Source of the DNA: Gammaproteobacteria bacterium
Lineage (GTDB): Bacteria > Pseudomonadota > Gammaproteobacteria > Steroidobacterales > GCA-2729495
Assembly: GCA_024229935.1 (NCBI GenBank)
Contig: JAAERX010000153.1
Coordinates: 24,554 to 88,553 of the forward strand
Direction of reading: 5' to 3'
Length of the DNA stretch: 64,000 bases
Below the pieces are notes generated by a model. It did no database searches. It was not told where the DNA came from and was given only the letters and a program-made list of their open reading frames with translations. The position numbers and the translations under genes are program-made. Below, in pieces: positions 19,449 through 30,111 of the stretch; the first letter of the stretch is position 1; the number at the start of each line of letters is the position of its first letter.

Positions 19449-20360
19449 CTAACAAGCTTGAAATGACTTTTCAGGGCTAGTGCCTACTGCTTCATGGTGC
19501 CCGACACCCTTAAATTTCAGCCAGGGGCCAACCAGCCCTTCACTTGCACTCCACAATTGTGTAGCAGTTTTATGCTCCCAGTGTAACCGCATTATCCTGC
19601 GACCATCACGGCCTTCCCTGATAAAGAATTCACCATTAATTTCAGCTGCCGCAGGATCAGACGCAAGATATAAAGGCACCAGTGCGCCCTCTTCTGAGCT
19701 GCGCATCCCAGGACGCATACGTTCATAGGCAGATTTGGGGAAAACGCTATTAGTATGAAAGAAATTGGTATCAATCAAACCAGGGCATAAAGAATTAGAC
19801 ACCACACCTGACCCTTCCAGTTTCTCTGCCAGCAAATGGCTGAACAATACATTTGCCAACTTAGAGTTTGCATATGCCTGCCAACCATTAAACGCCTGTT
19901 CCTGTTGCAAGTCAGAAAAATTAAGCCTACCACCACCTAGTGCAGTTGAAGCCACATTCACAATACGGGCAGGCATATTGTCTTTTAACGTAGCAATTAA
20001 ATTTAATGTCAGCAGGAATGGCGCAAGATAATTAACAGCAAAGGTCAACTCAAAGCCATCCACACTTAGCTGACGATGATCTGTTAAATGACCAGCATTG
20101 TTTATCAATACATTTAAATCTGGAAACCGATCACAGATATGCTCTGCTAATACAGCTACTTCTTCAAGAGAAGTAAAATCTGCCAGTACTGTATGCAAAT
20201 TTGAATTGCCAGTTTCCTGTTTAAGCTGTTGCAGGGTAGCTGCTGTTTTATCGGGGTCACGCCCGTGGATAATGACACACACATTACTCCGCGCAAGAGC
20301 AAGTGCTGTGGCTTTACCTATGCCATCAGTAGCGCCGGTAACCAGATAGGTAGGTAACAT
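19449..20360 (-). CDS. Short-chain dehydrogenase/reductase (protochlorophyllide-reductase/retinol-dehydrogenase-like)
   Basis: ORF 19449-20402; start MLPTYLVTG at 20360. TGATDGIG cofactor motif, NNAG, YANSKLANVLFS. Confidence 0.87.
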   Translation of the reverse strand: MLPTYLVTGATDGIGKATALALARSNVCVIIHGRDPDKTAATLQQLKQETGNSNLHTVLADFTSLEEVAVLAEHICDRFPDLNVLINNAGHLTDHRQLSVDGFELTFAVNYLAPFLLTLNLIATLKDNMPARIVNVASTALGGGRLNFSDLQQEQAFNGWQAYANSKLANVLFSHLLAEKLEGSGVVSNSLCPGLIDTNFFHTNSVFPKSAYERMRPGMRSSEEGALVPLYLASDPAAAEINGEFFIREGRDGRRIMRLHWEHKTATQLWSASEGLVGPWLKFKGVGHHEAVGTSPEKSFQAC

Positions 20361-20385
20361 AGATATAATCCTACATTTAAAATAC

Positions 20386-20402
20386 TTGGTATCTGATACC
20401 AA
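20386..20402. promoter_or_regulatory. Palindromic operator candidate TTGGTATCTGATACCAA between divergent SDR and AI-2E transporter genes
   Basis: 8-bp perfect arms around one central base; 26 bp upstream of SDR start and 40 bp upstream of the + strand gene. Confidence 0.65.
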
Positions 20403-20441
20403 TTAGGTGTAAAACTAGTTAGATGGGAGAAATACATCATA

Positions 20442-21551
20442 ATGTCTGAATCAAATCCACTCAATAATGTAACCAACCTGCGTAAGCCTGTTATTGAACT
20501 GGCCATCCAGCTTGGTGCTCTGTTTGCATTACTGTCATGGTGTTTTGAAATCATCAGGCCATTTGTACTGATGATCATTTGGGCAGGCATAGTTGCCATT
20601 GCGCTATATCCGGTTTTTGATCGCCTGGTCAAGATACTGGGTGAAAGTCAAAAACTGGCTGCAGCCATGGTTGTTTTGTTACTGATAGGTGTACTTGTTT
20701 TACCTACCTTCCTGCTAACAGGCAGCCTGTTAACCGGCGCAGAAATGCTTTCTGCGGCAGGTGAAGCAGGTCAGCTACAAGTACCTGCACCACCAGCCAG
20801 CGTTGCTGACTGGCCCTTCGTTGGCGATGCTATTTACGACTTATGGCAACGTGCAGCAAACAATCTCCCCTCTGTACTGCAAGATTTTGCGCCACAAATT
20901 AAAGCTACTGGCACCTGGATACTTGAAAGTGTCACCGGTACTGGCCTTGGAATTCTGCAGTTCATCATTTCATTTATTATTGCCGGCATCTTTCTTGCCA
21001 ACTCAAGCAAGGGTGCTGGTGCTGCCAAAGCATTATTAACCCGCCTTTTACCAGGTCGTGGTGAAGAGTTTGCTGACTTATCAACCAGCACAGTACGTAA
21101 TGTTGCACTTGGTATTGTTGGTGTATCAATTTTGCAAACGGCTCTAATCAGTATTGGCTTTGTAGCCATAGGCATGCCAGCCATTGGCCTCGCAGCTTTG
21201 ATTTTACTCATACTCTGCATCATTCAGGTTGGGCCCACCCTGGTAACAATACCAGCAATTATTTATGCCTTTTCAACATTAGGAACAGGCACCGCTATTG
21301 CATTTACTATCTGGACCGTTGTCATGTCATTAATTGACAGTGTACTTAAACCATTGATCTTTGGACGTAGTGCATCGGTGCCCACCTTAATAATTTTTCT
21401 GGGCGCAATTGGTGGCATGCTCACTCACGGCATCATCGGATTATTTGTGGGCTCAGTCATACTATCACTGAGCTACAAACTTTATATGGCCTGGCTTGAT
21501 GACAAGCCTGAGTCTGATGAAAAACAAGAACCTCGCGCTAATGAGGTCTGA
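20442..21551 (+). CDS. AI-2E family transporter / permease (PerM-like)
   Basis: 369 aa multi-TM; IIWAGIVAIALYPVFDRL, QVGPTLVTIPAIIYAF, SLIDSVLKPLIFGRSASVPTLIIFLGAIGGMLTHGIIGLFVG. Confidence 0.88.
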   Translation: MSESNPLNNVTNLRKPVIELAIQLGALFALLSWCFEIIRPFVLMIIWAGIVAIALYPVFDRLVKILGESQKLAAAMVVLLLIGVLVLPTFLLTGSLLTGAEMLSAAGEAGQLQVPAPPASVADWPFVGDAIYDLWQRAANNLPSVLQDFAPQIKATGTWILESVTGTGLGILQFIISFIIAGIFLANSSKGAGAAKALLTRLLPGRGEEFADLSTSTVRNVALGIVGVSILQTALISIGFVAIGMPAIGLAALILLILCIIQVGPTLVTIPAIIYAFSTLGTGTAIAFTIWTVVMSLIDSVLKPLIFGRSASVPTLIIFLGAIGGMLTHGIIGLFVGSVILSLSYKLYMAWLDDKPESDEKQEPRANEV

Positions 21552-21702
21552 ACACAGCGGTCCATCCTGCAGCGCTGAAGAGAGTATATCTGTGGAATGA
21601 TTGAAACCTGGTTTAATAAGCTCAAATAACTATAGCAATACTAACCCACAGATTGCTATGAACATCCAGGTGCTATAACGAATGAAATGCACAAAAATAA
21701 AG

Positions 21703-22158
21703 TTAGTTACCTGCAGATTTAGCAAGCCAGCAATCCAGCTGATCAGCAAAAGCCTTACGGTCACTTTGACTCAGGGGTGGCGGACCTCCACCCACATCAA
21801 CCGCACTGGCACGCATGGTATCCATAAAGTCCCGCATATTCAGACGTGCACCAATATTTTCCGCTGTATGTAGCTCACCACGAGGGCTCAGAGCCAGCCC
21901 ACCTTTTTCTATAACCTCTGCAGCCAGGGGAATATCACTGGTAATCACCAAATCCCCAGCAGACATACGCCGCACAATTTCGTTATCTGCAACATCAAAG
22001 CCAGCAGCCACCTGCAATGTTTTAATGTGCCGTGAAGGCGGTACCCGGAGAGGTTGGTTGGCAACTAAGGTAACCAACATTTTGGTGCGATCAGCAGCCC
22101 GGAATAGAATTTCCTTGATTACAACTGGACAGGCATCAGCATCAACCCACATGCTCAT
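21703..22158 (-). CDS. YaiI/YqxD family protein (UPF0178/DUF188)
   Basis: [57 protein letters not shown]. Confidence 0.92.
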   Translation of the reverse strand: MSMWVDADACPVVIKEILFRAADRTKMLVTLVANQPLRVPPSRHIKTLQVAAGFDVADNEIVRRMSAGDLVITSDIPLAAEVIEKGGLALSPRGELHTAENIGARLNMRDFMDTMRASAVDVGGGPPPLSQSDRKAFADQLDCWLAKSAGN

Positions 22159-22169
22159 CTACATATTCC

Positions 22170-23669
22170 TCAACGGGGCCTGACCGAAGCTCGTCGTCTC
22201 GCGATGCGCCGACTATTCTCCGGTTGTCCATCAACACGTCTTGCCTTGAACGCCCGTCCCTTCAGCTTACCCTTATTTAATTTTTTCAGTGCAGCACTAA
22301 CAGCATTAATACTGACAGCCACATAAGCACAGCTATCAAAAATATTTATCTTACCAACCTGTTTGCCAGTAATGCCATGTTCACCAGTCAATGCACCAAG
22401 AATATCGCCAGGGCGGATCTTCTGTTTCTTACCACCATCTATTTGCAGGGTCACCATTGCCGGTTTGACTGGAGATGTTTCAAGTAAAGCTATAGGCGGT
22501 AGTGCCGTGGCTTCAATAGAAATGCCTAATAATTTTTCCAGCCGGTTAACTTTATAACGTTCTTTATCGGCATAGAATGTCATGGCTATACCGGTACTGC
22601 CTGCTCTGCCGGTACGGCCTATACGGTGCACATGCACCTCATCATCGCTGGCAAGCTGGTAATTTATGACAGCATCTAGGGCCGCTATATCCAAGCCACG
22701 AGCAGCAACATCGGTTGCCACCAATACCGCCACACTTTTATTGGCAAACCTAACAAGGGTGCGATCACGGTCATTCTGTTCCAGGTCACCATGTATAGCA
22801 AGCGCACTAAAGCCATGGCTACGCAGCGCTTCGGCTAATTCCTGAGTTTCTTTTTTGGTATTACAAAATACCACTGCAGATTCTGGCTGATGCTCCAGCA
22901 ATAAAAGCCGCAATGCAGACAGTCGTGCAGCGGCATCATTAGTTATATAAAAATATTGCTCAATAGTGTCACTATCGTGCATCTCCAGTGCAGTCACCCG
23001 CTCCGGCGCAAACATAATACGTCCAGCTACAGCCTTAATCTCATCCTGAAATGTAGCACTGAACATCAAAGTCTGCCGCTGTGCTGGTGTCGCCTCAACA
23101 ATCATATCCAGTTCTTTCTGAAAACCCATATCAAGCATGCGGTCAGCTTCATCAAGCACCAGCATGTTCACATCATTAAGTTTTAGCGTGCCCTTACGTA
23201 AATGATCATCCACACGGCCGGGCGTACCAACAACAATATGAGCACCATGCTCCAGAGACCCTGCTTGCGGACCAAATGGGCTACCACCTGTCAAGGTCAG
23301 GACTTTTACATTTGCCAGCGTGCGAGCCAATTCACGAATAGCATTGGCCACCTGATCGGCAAGCTCCCGGGTAGGACACAGGACCAGTCCTTGCACCCGA
23401 AATTTTTTGCGGTCCAGTTTTGCCAATAAACCTAAAGCAAATGCTGCAGTTTTACCTGACCCGGTCTTGGCCTGGCCGATAACATCCTTGCCTGTGAGTA
23501 TTAGCGGCAGACTCTGCGCCTGAATAGGGGTCATCGCCACATACCCCAGTGACGTAAGATTCCGCAGAAGCTCGGGGCTCAATTTAAGGGCAGCAAAGGA
23601 ACTCTGATTAGCAGAAACAGTCAAGATAAATCCGGTATATAAAAAAATGTTGGTTTCAGGCACCAACAA
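22170..23669 (-). CDS. dbpA: ATP-dependent RNA helicase DbpA
   Basis: DEAD-box motifs ([35 protein letters not shown]) and a C-terminal DbpA-type RNA-binding domain (KIRPGDILGALTGEHGITGKQVGKINIFDSCAYVAV). True start may lie downstream of 23669. Confidence 0.92.
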   Translation of the reverse strand: MLVPETNIFLYTGFILTVSANQSSFAALKLSPELLRNLTSLGYVAMTPIQAQSLPLILTGKDVIGQAKTGSGKTAAFALGLLAKLDRKKFRVQGLVLCPTRELADQVANAIRELARTLANVKVLTLTGGSPFGPQAGSLEHGAHIVVGTPGRVDDHLRKGTLKLNDVNMLVLDEADRMLDMGFQKELDMIVEATPAQRQTLMFSATFQDEIKAVAGRIMFAPERVTALEMHDSDTIEQYFYITNDAAARLSALRLLLLEHQPESAVVFCNTKKETQELAEALRSHGFSALAIHGDLEQNDRDRTLVRFANKSVAVLVATDVAARGLDIAALDAVINYQLASDDEVHVHRIGRTGRAGSTGIAMTFYADKERYKVNRLEKLLGISIEATALPPIALLETSPVKPAMVTLQIDGGKKQKIRPGDILGALTGEHGITGKQVGKINIFDSCAYVAVSINAVSAALKKLNKGKLKGRAFKARRVDGQPENSRRIARRRASVRPR

Positions 23670-23776
23670 TTAGAGGCGGTATTAAGGACGTAAATCCAGA
23701 TCCTTTGGGTGCAGTATAGGTAAAAAAGCCAGACCTTTAAATCAGTAATTTATCAGTAAGATTCTTTACATACCAA

Positions 23777-25300
23777 TTACCGTTGACTACCACGCCGCCA
23801 CCACCGGCGCCTTGGCTTTTTCTCACCAATATCAGACTTATGTGCTTCCCGGTAAATATCCCAGGCATCTTGTGGCAAAAGGAAGCCATCGCGGTACGTA
23901 TCTATAACTGCTGATAAAGTCTGATGTACATAGTCACGATGCCATGGATAACGTACCGCCAGCTCCGCTTCACTAAATGGAATAAAATTGCCATTAAGAA
24001 AGCAATAAAGATTAGGATTAAGGCCAGACCACACCCCTGTGGGTACAGCGAGTTGAGGTAAATGTATGCCACCCACCTCATTTCCATCGCTGTCCTTCTC
24101 GCTTACCAGCCGGCCCTTATCATTTTCTATCAGTGTTATCAGGCGACTTTCCGGGGGGCTGCGCCCACTCTCTATCCAGTCACCAAGACGTGAAAGTAGT
24201 GCCGAATGAACATACTCAACCGGCAAAGTACTGGCATCCTCACAAAGAGGCCAAACTGACATCAGGCCCAGTTCATCAATATTCTGTAGTTCCTCAAAAA
24301 TTAACTGACGAGCATCAACATGTGCACTACCCGCCATCTCATAGGTACGCACCCAGGGACTGTCTTCTTCAGTCTGCCGGTTCACTTTCGAATTAAAAAA
24401 CCCCAGCACCTCGGTACTTGTCTGAAAGCGCATAACAGGCGCCATAACAGGTAATAGTGTCTTATTCCGAGGATCTCCACCCGGATTAAATTCACTACTT
24501 GGATTAGGGGGATTAGGCACCTTCGAGGCAAAACTACCTGCCCCTTCAAAAAAGCCATCAAATGCCATACGCCCATCAGACATGATCGCATCATTATGAA
24601 AGGAATTAACAAAGGTCTTAACGTAACCAGCCGATTGTGAATAACCGGTCAAAATAATACGCTCAACACCAAACCCTGCTAATGGGTTACTCGGCTGCGC
24701 ATCTGATTTAAGCAATGCTGCAGCCTGACTTAGCATGTCCCAAATCTGACCGTCTTTCTGCATCTGCAGGTTGGCATAACGACTGTAGTTACGCAGAATA
24801 TATGGCGGCCTGCCAAACTCATCACGTAAAAAGTTTACCGTAGTTGGCTTGCTGGTCAGCCCCACATATACAGCACCCTCTCGCATAATCATTCGTGCGC
24901 TGTAATGCCAGGTAATATCACTATCAAATCCACGCGTGGCATTCACCACATCCAGATAGACCGTACCATTGAATTTAGACCTGTTGGCAGGTCGGCGGAC
25001 TATCAGTCGGGTTGCATAGGGAAGATTTTCCTCAACTACACCAACCAAAGGACTCTGCGATGCATCATCAACATAGTCATAAATATTAGCTGTACCGGAC
25101 AGCACATATTCATCTTCCACATAATTCCAGTCAGCCATATATTCAGCCTGACTAAGGAAGGGCACTGAACGTTCAGCAATGCTACCTTCTGTTACCGGCA
25201 AATACTCGGCAGCAGGAATTGCCACCTGGGCTGCCAATGGCAATGACATTGATATAAGAACAACAGTAAGCACCATCTGCCTAATATAATTATGCGGCAT
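23777..25300 (-). CDS. Exported alpha/beta-hydrolase domain protein
   Basis: Signal peptide; GYSQSAGYVKTFVNS nucleophile elbow; MAGSAHVDAR near the C-terminal half. Confidence 0.75.
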   Translation of the reverse strand: MPHNYIRQMVLTVVLISMSLPLAAQVAIPAAEYLPVTEGSIAERSVPFLSQAEYMADWNYVEDEYVLSGTANIYDYVDDASQSPLVGVVEENLPYATRLIVRRPANRSKFNGTVYLDVVNATRGFDSDITWHYSARMIMREGAVYVGLTSKPTTVNFLRDEFGRPPYILRNYSRYANLQMQKDGQIWDMLSQAAALLKSDAQPSNPLAGFGVERIILTGYSQSAGYVKTFVNSFHNDAIMSDGRMAFDGFFEGAGSFASKVPNPPNPSSEFNPGGDPRNKTLLPVMAPVMRFQTSTEVLGFFNSKVNRQTEEDSPWVRTYEMAGSAHVDARQLIFEELQNIDELGLMSVWPLCEDASTLPVEYVHSALLSRLGDWIESGRSPPESRLITLIENDKGRLVSEKDSDGNEVGGIHLPQLAVPTGVWSGLNPNLYCFLNGNFIPFSEAELAVRYPWHRDYVHQTLSAVIDTYRDGFLLPQDAWDIYREAHKSDIGEKKPRRRWWRRGSQR

Positions 25301-25507
25301 TTCACTTTCCCTATTCTGCTTGCTCTTGAATGGCTAGTTTATAAACCAGCTCTTAACCTTTTAGTTCTTAATTTTGTCGTTTTTTATAAGGGTTCTGCTA
25401 ACTACTATACGAGTTATTAGCAGTTAATAAAAACCAGTATTAAGTGAAATTCAGCATAGCCTGACCTTCATTACTTACAGTACAGCTATGAGATCAGAAA
25501 ATACCCA

Positions 25508-26875
25508 TCACATAACTCCATAGGCAAGCATAGCTTCAGCAACTTTGACAAAGCCAGCAATGTTTGCACCTTTCAGATAGTTTACGTGATGATCACTCTC
25601 ACGACCGTGCTCCTCACACCGAGCATGAATATCAGCCATAATTTCACGTAGCTGTTTGTTAAGTTCCTCACGACTCCACGACATGCGAATGCTATTCTGA
25701 GACATTTCCAGTCCAGACACCGCCACACCTCCTGCATTTGCGGCCTTACTGGGTGCAAATAAAATCTTTGCCTGCTGAAATATATCAATTGCTTCCTGCT
25801 CTGACGGCATATTGGCACCTTCTGCTACCGCAATACAGCCGTTTCCTAGCAGACTATTTGCATCATGAAAATTAAGTTCATTTTGGGTAGCACAGGGAAA
25901 GGCAAGATCACAAGGCACTTGCCAGGGCCGCTCAGCCTCATGATATTCACCACCGAACTCCTCGGTATACTCTTTAATACGGCCACGGCGTACATCTTTC
26001 AACTCACGTACCCAAGCAAGCTTTTCACAATTAATACCCTCAGGGTCATAAATAAAACCAGAGGAATCCGAGAGCGTAACTGGCTTCGCACCAAGCTCTA
26101 TAAGCTTATCAACCGCATACTGCGCGACATTACCGGAACCCGACACAACAGCAGTCTTACCTTCAATATTCTTGCCATGTGCAGCAAGCATATCTTCCAT
26201 CATATAAACAGTGCCGTAACCCGTTGCCTCAGTTCGAATCTCAGAACCACCGAATGCCAAACCCTTACCCGTCATTACACCAGTAAAGGTATTGGCCAAC
26301 CGTTTGTACTGACCAAACATGTAACTGATCTCACGATTGCCCACACCAATATCACCAGCAGGCACGTCTGTGTCCGGGCCAATATGTCGATACAGCTCAG
26401 TCATAAATGACTGACAAAACCGCATGATTTCACCCTCAGACTTGCCCTTAGGGTCAAAATCAGAACCGCCCTTACCACCACCCATTGGCAATCCGGTCAA
26501 ACTGTTTTTAAAGGTCTGCTCAAAAGCCAGAAATTTTAAAATGCTTTGATTGACACTTGGATGAAAACGGATGCCGCCTTTGTAAGGGCCAATCGCATTA
26601 CAGTGCTGCACACGATAACCACGGTTGATTTGCACCTTGCCCGTATCATCATCCCAGACAACACGAAAACTAATAATGCGATCAGGCTCAGTCAGACGAC
26701 CAAAGATAGCCGCCTCCATGTATTCAGGATGCTTGCGAAGAAATGGCAATACATTGATACCAACTTCATACACAGCCTGATGAAACTCTGTCTCCCCAGG
26801 ATTACGCCGCTCAAGCCAGTCCATAAACTTGGGGACAATCTCAGGTTGATCAATCTTAGTGTGCCAAACAGCCAT
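25508..26875 (-). CDS. gdhA: NADP-specific glutamate dehydrogenase
   Basis: KNSLTGLPMGGGKGGSDFDPKGKSEGEIMRFCQSFMTEL, DVPAGDIGVGNREI, GSGNVAQYA, ANAGGVAVSGLEMSQN. Confidence 0.96.
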   Translation of the reverse strand: MAVWHTKIDQPEIVPKFMDWLERRNPGETEFHQAVYEVGINVLPFLRKHPEYMEAAIFGRLTEPDRIISFRVVWDDDTGKVQINRGYRVQHCNAIGPYKGGIRFHPSVNQSILKFLAFEQTFKNSLTGLPMGGGKGGSDFDPKGKSEGEIMRFCQSFMTELYRHIGPDTDVPAGDIGVGNREISYMFGQYKRLANTFTGVMTGKGLAFGGSEIRTEATGYGTVYMMEDMLAAHGKNIEGKTAVVSGSGNVAQYAVDKLIELGAKPVTLSDSSGFIYDPEGINCEKLAWVRELKDVRRGRIKEYTEEFGGEYHEAERPWQVPCDLAFPCATQNELNFHDANSLLGNGCIAVAEGANMPSEQEAIDIFQQAKILFAPSKAANAGGVAVSGLEMSQNSIRMSWSREELNKQLREIMADIHARCEEHGRESDHHVNYLKGANIAGFVKVAEAMLAYGVM

Positions 26876-27019
26876 ACCGTACCTCAGCTTTTGTTGGGGT
26901 CATACCCTAAAGTTTCAATCATGCTTCACCAGGTATCAAAATATAATCCGCCACCAATGTGACACACAAAATACCAATAGATCCACACAAATTAATTAAA
27001 CCCATTACAGGCCCTACTA

Positions 27020-27673
27020 TTACCTGAACAACTTGCCAATTCCCTGGCGCCAGAACTGCTCAATAATTTTTTTACGTAACTCACCAATACCTGCATTAGC
27101 ATGTGGAAAAGGCCTGTCCGGAACAGGATGCCCAAGAAACTGACACAAGGGCTCCCAACCTTCAGTTACTGAATACACCAGCAATCGATCTTTTGGCACC
27201 GTAGCCTTAACCTCTTCTATATGCTGCTTGTACTGCAGGATGCACCTCTCCTCGGTGATCTCACCATCGAATACATAGTCAATTAACCGAAAATTCATAT
27301 CTGCAAACTTTTTGAACATTGGCACAAAATTAAAATAACGGGTTTTCATAACCAGTCTGAGTAACTTTGAATAACTCTTCCACCAGGCCTGTGCATCACG
27401 CACACTCAGAATAACCACTGCATCGGGAAAAGCTGCCATTAATTCACGATAGAAAATACAAGAAGGAAAATCGACCGTTGCTTCATAACCAGAAAATAAT
27501 GACTGCCAATCTATTTGCTCACCACGCAGAACTGCATCCCACTGTTCGACATGCCCCCGGTCATAGGATTTCATTACTTCCTGCATGTGATAACAGGGAT
27601 AACCCAAACATTCGAACGCCTGCTGCAGTGAAACCGTACCAGTACGACCGTACCCTGCACCGATAATTTTCAT
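27020..27673 (-). CDS. P-loop sulfotransferase family protein
   Basis: MKIIGAGYGRTGTVSLQQAFECLGYPCYHMQEVM; FPDAVVILSVRDAQAWWKS; LLVYSVTEGWEPLCQFLGHPVPDRPFPHAN. Confidence 0.85.
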   Translation of the reverse strand: MKIIGAGYGRTGTVSLQQAFECLGYPCYHMQEVMKSYDRGHVEQWDAVLRGEQIDWQSLFSGYEATVDFPSCIFYRELMAAFPDAVVILSVRDAQAWWKSYSKLLRLVMKTRYFNFVPMFKKFADMNFRLIDYVFDGEITEERCILQYKQHIEEVKATVPKDRLLVYSVTEGWEPLCQFLGHPVPDRPFPHANAGIGELRKKIIEQFWRQGIGKLFR

Positions 27674-27694
27674 TACCAGAAACTCATTTGAGAA

Positions 27695-29803
27695 TTATGC
27701 GGCAATTTCCCGGACAACCGTAAAACTACCCCAGACTGCATTCATGATTGAGTCCACCTTGACACAATCACCAGCACTCAGAATTTTACTTGCATGACCA
27801 TTTATTTCGGTAAGTTCCTGCACCAGCGAATCCTGAGGCAGCAAGCGGCCGGCAAAAACCAGACTATCAGCGGTAACAGTAATTTCACCCACTGAGCTTT
27901 TAGCACCCGTATTTGCCAACGCTGAATCCTTAGCATGCTCATTAATCATATCGACCAGTTCATCTCGCTCTGAACGCTCTGTGGAATCAACTGCATTTGT
28001 AGACATACCTGTCTGTAATACAACACTACCATCTGCAAGTCTTAGTGGGATTGAATTGTCATGTATCTGGATATCAGCATCTTTAACCATTTCAATCAAC
28101 ATCTCGCGGTTGGAACGATCAACAATATCACCGCCCAGCTTATCCCTGCCACGACGGGTAGTCAGCGTAACCTGCTTGCCCTGCCTGGCCAGATACACAG
28201 CCGTCTCACAACCCACCAGACCACCGCCCATAACCAGGACATGCTCACCCTGAACAGTTTCCTTATCATTGAGCAGGTCAATAGCCGTCAGCACTTTCAC
28301 ACTGGCAGAACTTTCAAATGGCAATGCTTCCATCTTGGCGCCCGTAGCCAGCACCACATAGTCAGCGCCAAAGTCAGTAATATCCTTAGCTACACCATGC
28401 TTGTTTAACACAACATTAACAGGCAGATCATGCAATAGCTTGCGCAGGTAATTTAGGTACCGGGTGATATCCAGTTTAAAATCAGGCTTAGCCGCAGGCC
28501 ACAGGTTGCCGCCAACCTGATTACTGGCTTCCCAGAGCGTGACATCAAAGCCACGTTCTACACCGGCACGAGCAGCTTCTATACCAGCAGGACCACCACC
28601 AATAACCAGCAATGATGTTGTTTGTTTTACTGGCAACAAGGGCCACTCAATTTCATGGCCAGTGGTAGGTCGTACTGCACAACTGGTGGGTTTGCCTTCT
28701 GCCATTTGCCACAGACAACCTTCATGACAGCCAATACAGGGAATAATGTCATCTGGCTGTTCAGCTGCAACCTTATTAACCAGTTCCGGGTCCGCAAGCA
28801 GGCCACGCCCCATGGCTACAAAATCAGCCTTATTTTCAACAAGCACACGTTCTGCAATATCCGGATACTGAAGGCGACCAACAGCAATGACGGGTATATC
28901 CACCTGTGCTTTTACCTGCTCTGCAAGTGATACCATGCAACCCGGTTCCTGGTACTGTGGCGGATGTGGCCACCAGTGTGTTTCATAACAACCGGCATCA
29001 ACATGCAGGGCAGCTACACCCATCTTTTCCAGTTCACCCGCTATATACAGACCCTCTTCTGGCTCACGACCACCGGGTAGGTAATGGGTTAAACCAAAAC
29101 GATAAATAACCGGGAAGTCCTCACCTGCTTCACGTTTGATTGCAGCAATCGCTTCACGAGCAAAGTTCAGGCGTTTGTCTACAGAGCCGCCGTAATGATC
29201 ATCGCGACAATTCCATAACGCTGTCATAAACTGATCAAGTAAATAACCTTCATGGCCATGCAACTCGACACAGGCTGCACCACCTTCACGAGCACGCCTG
29301 GCCGCAGGGCCAAAACTTTCTGCATGCGCTGCTGCTTCCTCAGTGGTTAATGCCCGGCTATCGAACTTGCGTTTATCCGGCAGGTAATGACTGTCATTAA
29401 GCGATGCAGACACCGGACGTAAATCTTCAGGCAATGGGTCATCCGTCCACCATTCCGGCAAAATAAATGGCGGAACTACCCGACCAAAACCAGCCGTCAG
29501 CTGTATGCCAAGTTTGCAACCATGTTGTTCAAGTGAATCAGCCAGTCGGCGCACCGATTTCAGATGTTCATCTGAAGCAAGATCAATACAGCCTCTTGCC
29601 GCTAATTCCAGGGCACGAGAGGTAAAGACCATCTCAGGCATAATCAGGCCCACACCACCGGCTGCGCGTGCTGTGTAATAAGCAATAGCACGGTCGCCCC
29701 AGTCACCATCCTCCTCAACAGTACCGCGTATACCCATTGCAGGCATGATCACGCGATTTTTCAGTTCCATGGTGCCGATATGACCAGGCTCTAATAATTG
29801 CAC
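27695..29803 (-). CDS. Old yellow enzyme / 2,4-dienoyl-CoA-reductase-like FMN, FAD and Fe-S oxidoreductase
   Basis: TIM-barrel N-terminus (ELKNRVIMPAM, HGHEGYLLDQFM), Fe-S Cys motif CIGCHEGC...C, FAD/NAD motifs (VIGGGPAGIEAARAG, VMGGGLVGCETAVYLA). Confidence 0.9.
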   Translation of the reverse strand: MQLLEPGHIGTMELKNRVIMPAMGIRGTVEEDGDWGDRAIAYYTARAAGGVGLIMPEMVFTSRALELAARGCIDLASDEHLKSVRRLADSLEQHGCKLGIQLTAGFGRVVPPFILPEWWTDDPLPEDLRPVSASLNDSHYLPDKRKFDSRALTTEEAAAHAESFGPAARRAREGGAACVELHGHEGYLLDQFMTALWNCRDDHYGGSVDKRLNFAREAIAAIKREAGEDFPVIYRFGLTHYLPGGREPEEGLYIAGELEKMGVAALHVDAGCYETHWWPHPPQYQEPGCMVSLAEQVKAQVDIPVIAVGRLQYPDIAERVLVENKADFVAMGRGLLADPELVNKVAAEQPDDIIPCIGCHEGCLWQMAEGKPTSCAVRPTTGHEIEWPLLPVKQTTSLLVIGGGPAGIEAARAGVERGFDVTLWEASNQVGGNLWPAAKPDFKLDITRYLNYLRKLLHDLPVNVVLNKHGVAKDITDFGADYVVLATGAKMEALPFESSASVKVLTAIDLLNDKETVQGEHVLVMGGGLVGCETAVYLARQGKQVTLTTRRGRDKLGGDIVDRSNREMLIEMVKDADIQIHDNSIPLRLADGSVVLQTGMSTNAVDSTERSERDELVDMINEHAKDSALANTGAKSSVGEITVTADSLVFAGRLLPQDSLVQELTEINGHASKILSAGDCVKVDSIMNAVWGSFTVVREIAA

Positions 29804-30111
29804 TTTAGTGGCCTCTTAATTTTGCTGTCGTTATCTTACAGCTTTTGTTGCCAATGCTTGTAACAGATTGTAATAACTAATTAAAAATAAAAAATCCCAA
29901 CTACTTCCTGCACCTGAACAACGAAGATCTGCGTACGTATTATCCCTTATCTGCTAAGCAACAATATCTACTCAGTATGTCATTAGAAAGCAGCAGGTGA
30001 AGCAATAAGTCACCTTCTTACAGGGTAGTAACGCTGCTTTAAACGCACAGGGACAAACCATGCCGGCACATAGTTTGATACGTAAAAAATAATTTACCTG
30101 GAGACCCTACC

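Noticed and set aside
25865-26410. 181-aa plus-strand ORF opposite gdhA
   Set aside because: Antisense to gdhA with no motif; coding bias shadow.
26894-26912. TTGGGGTCATACCCTAAAG as another member of the GGGGTCAGA repeat family
   Set aside because: Only partial match in the gdhA promoter region; too short to distinguish from chance.
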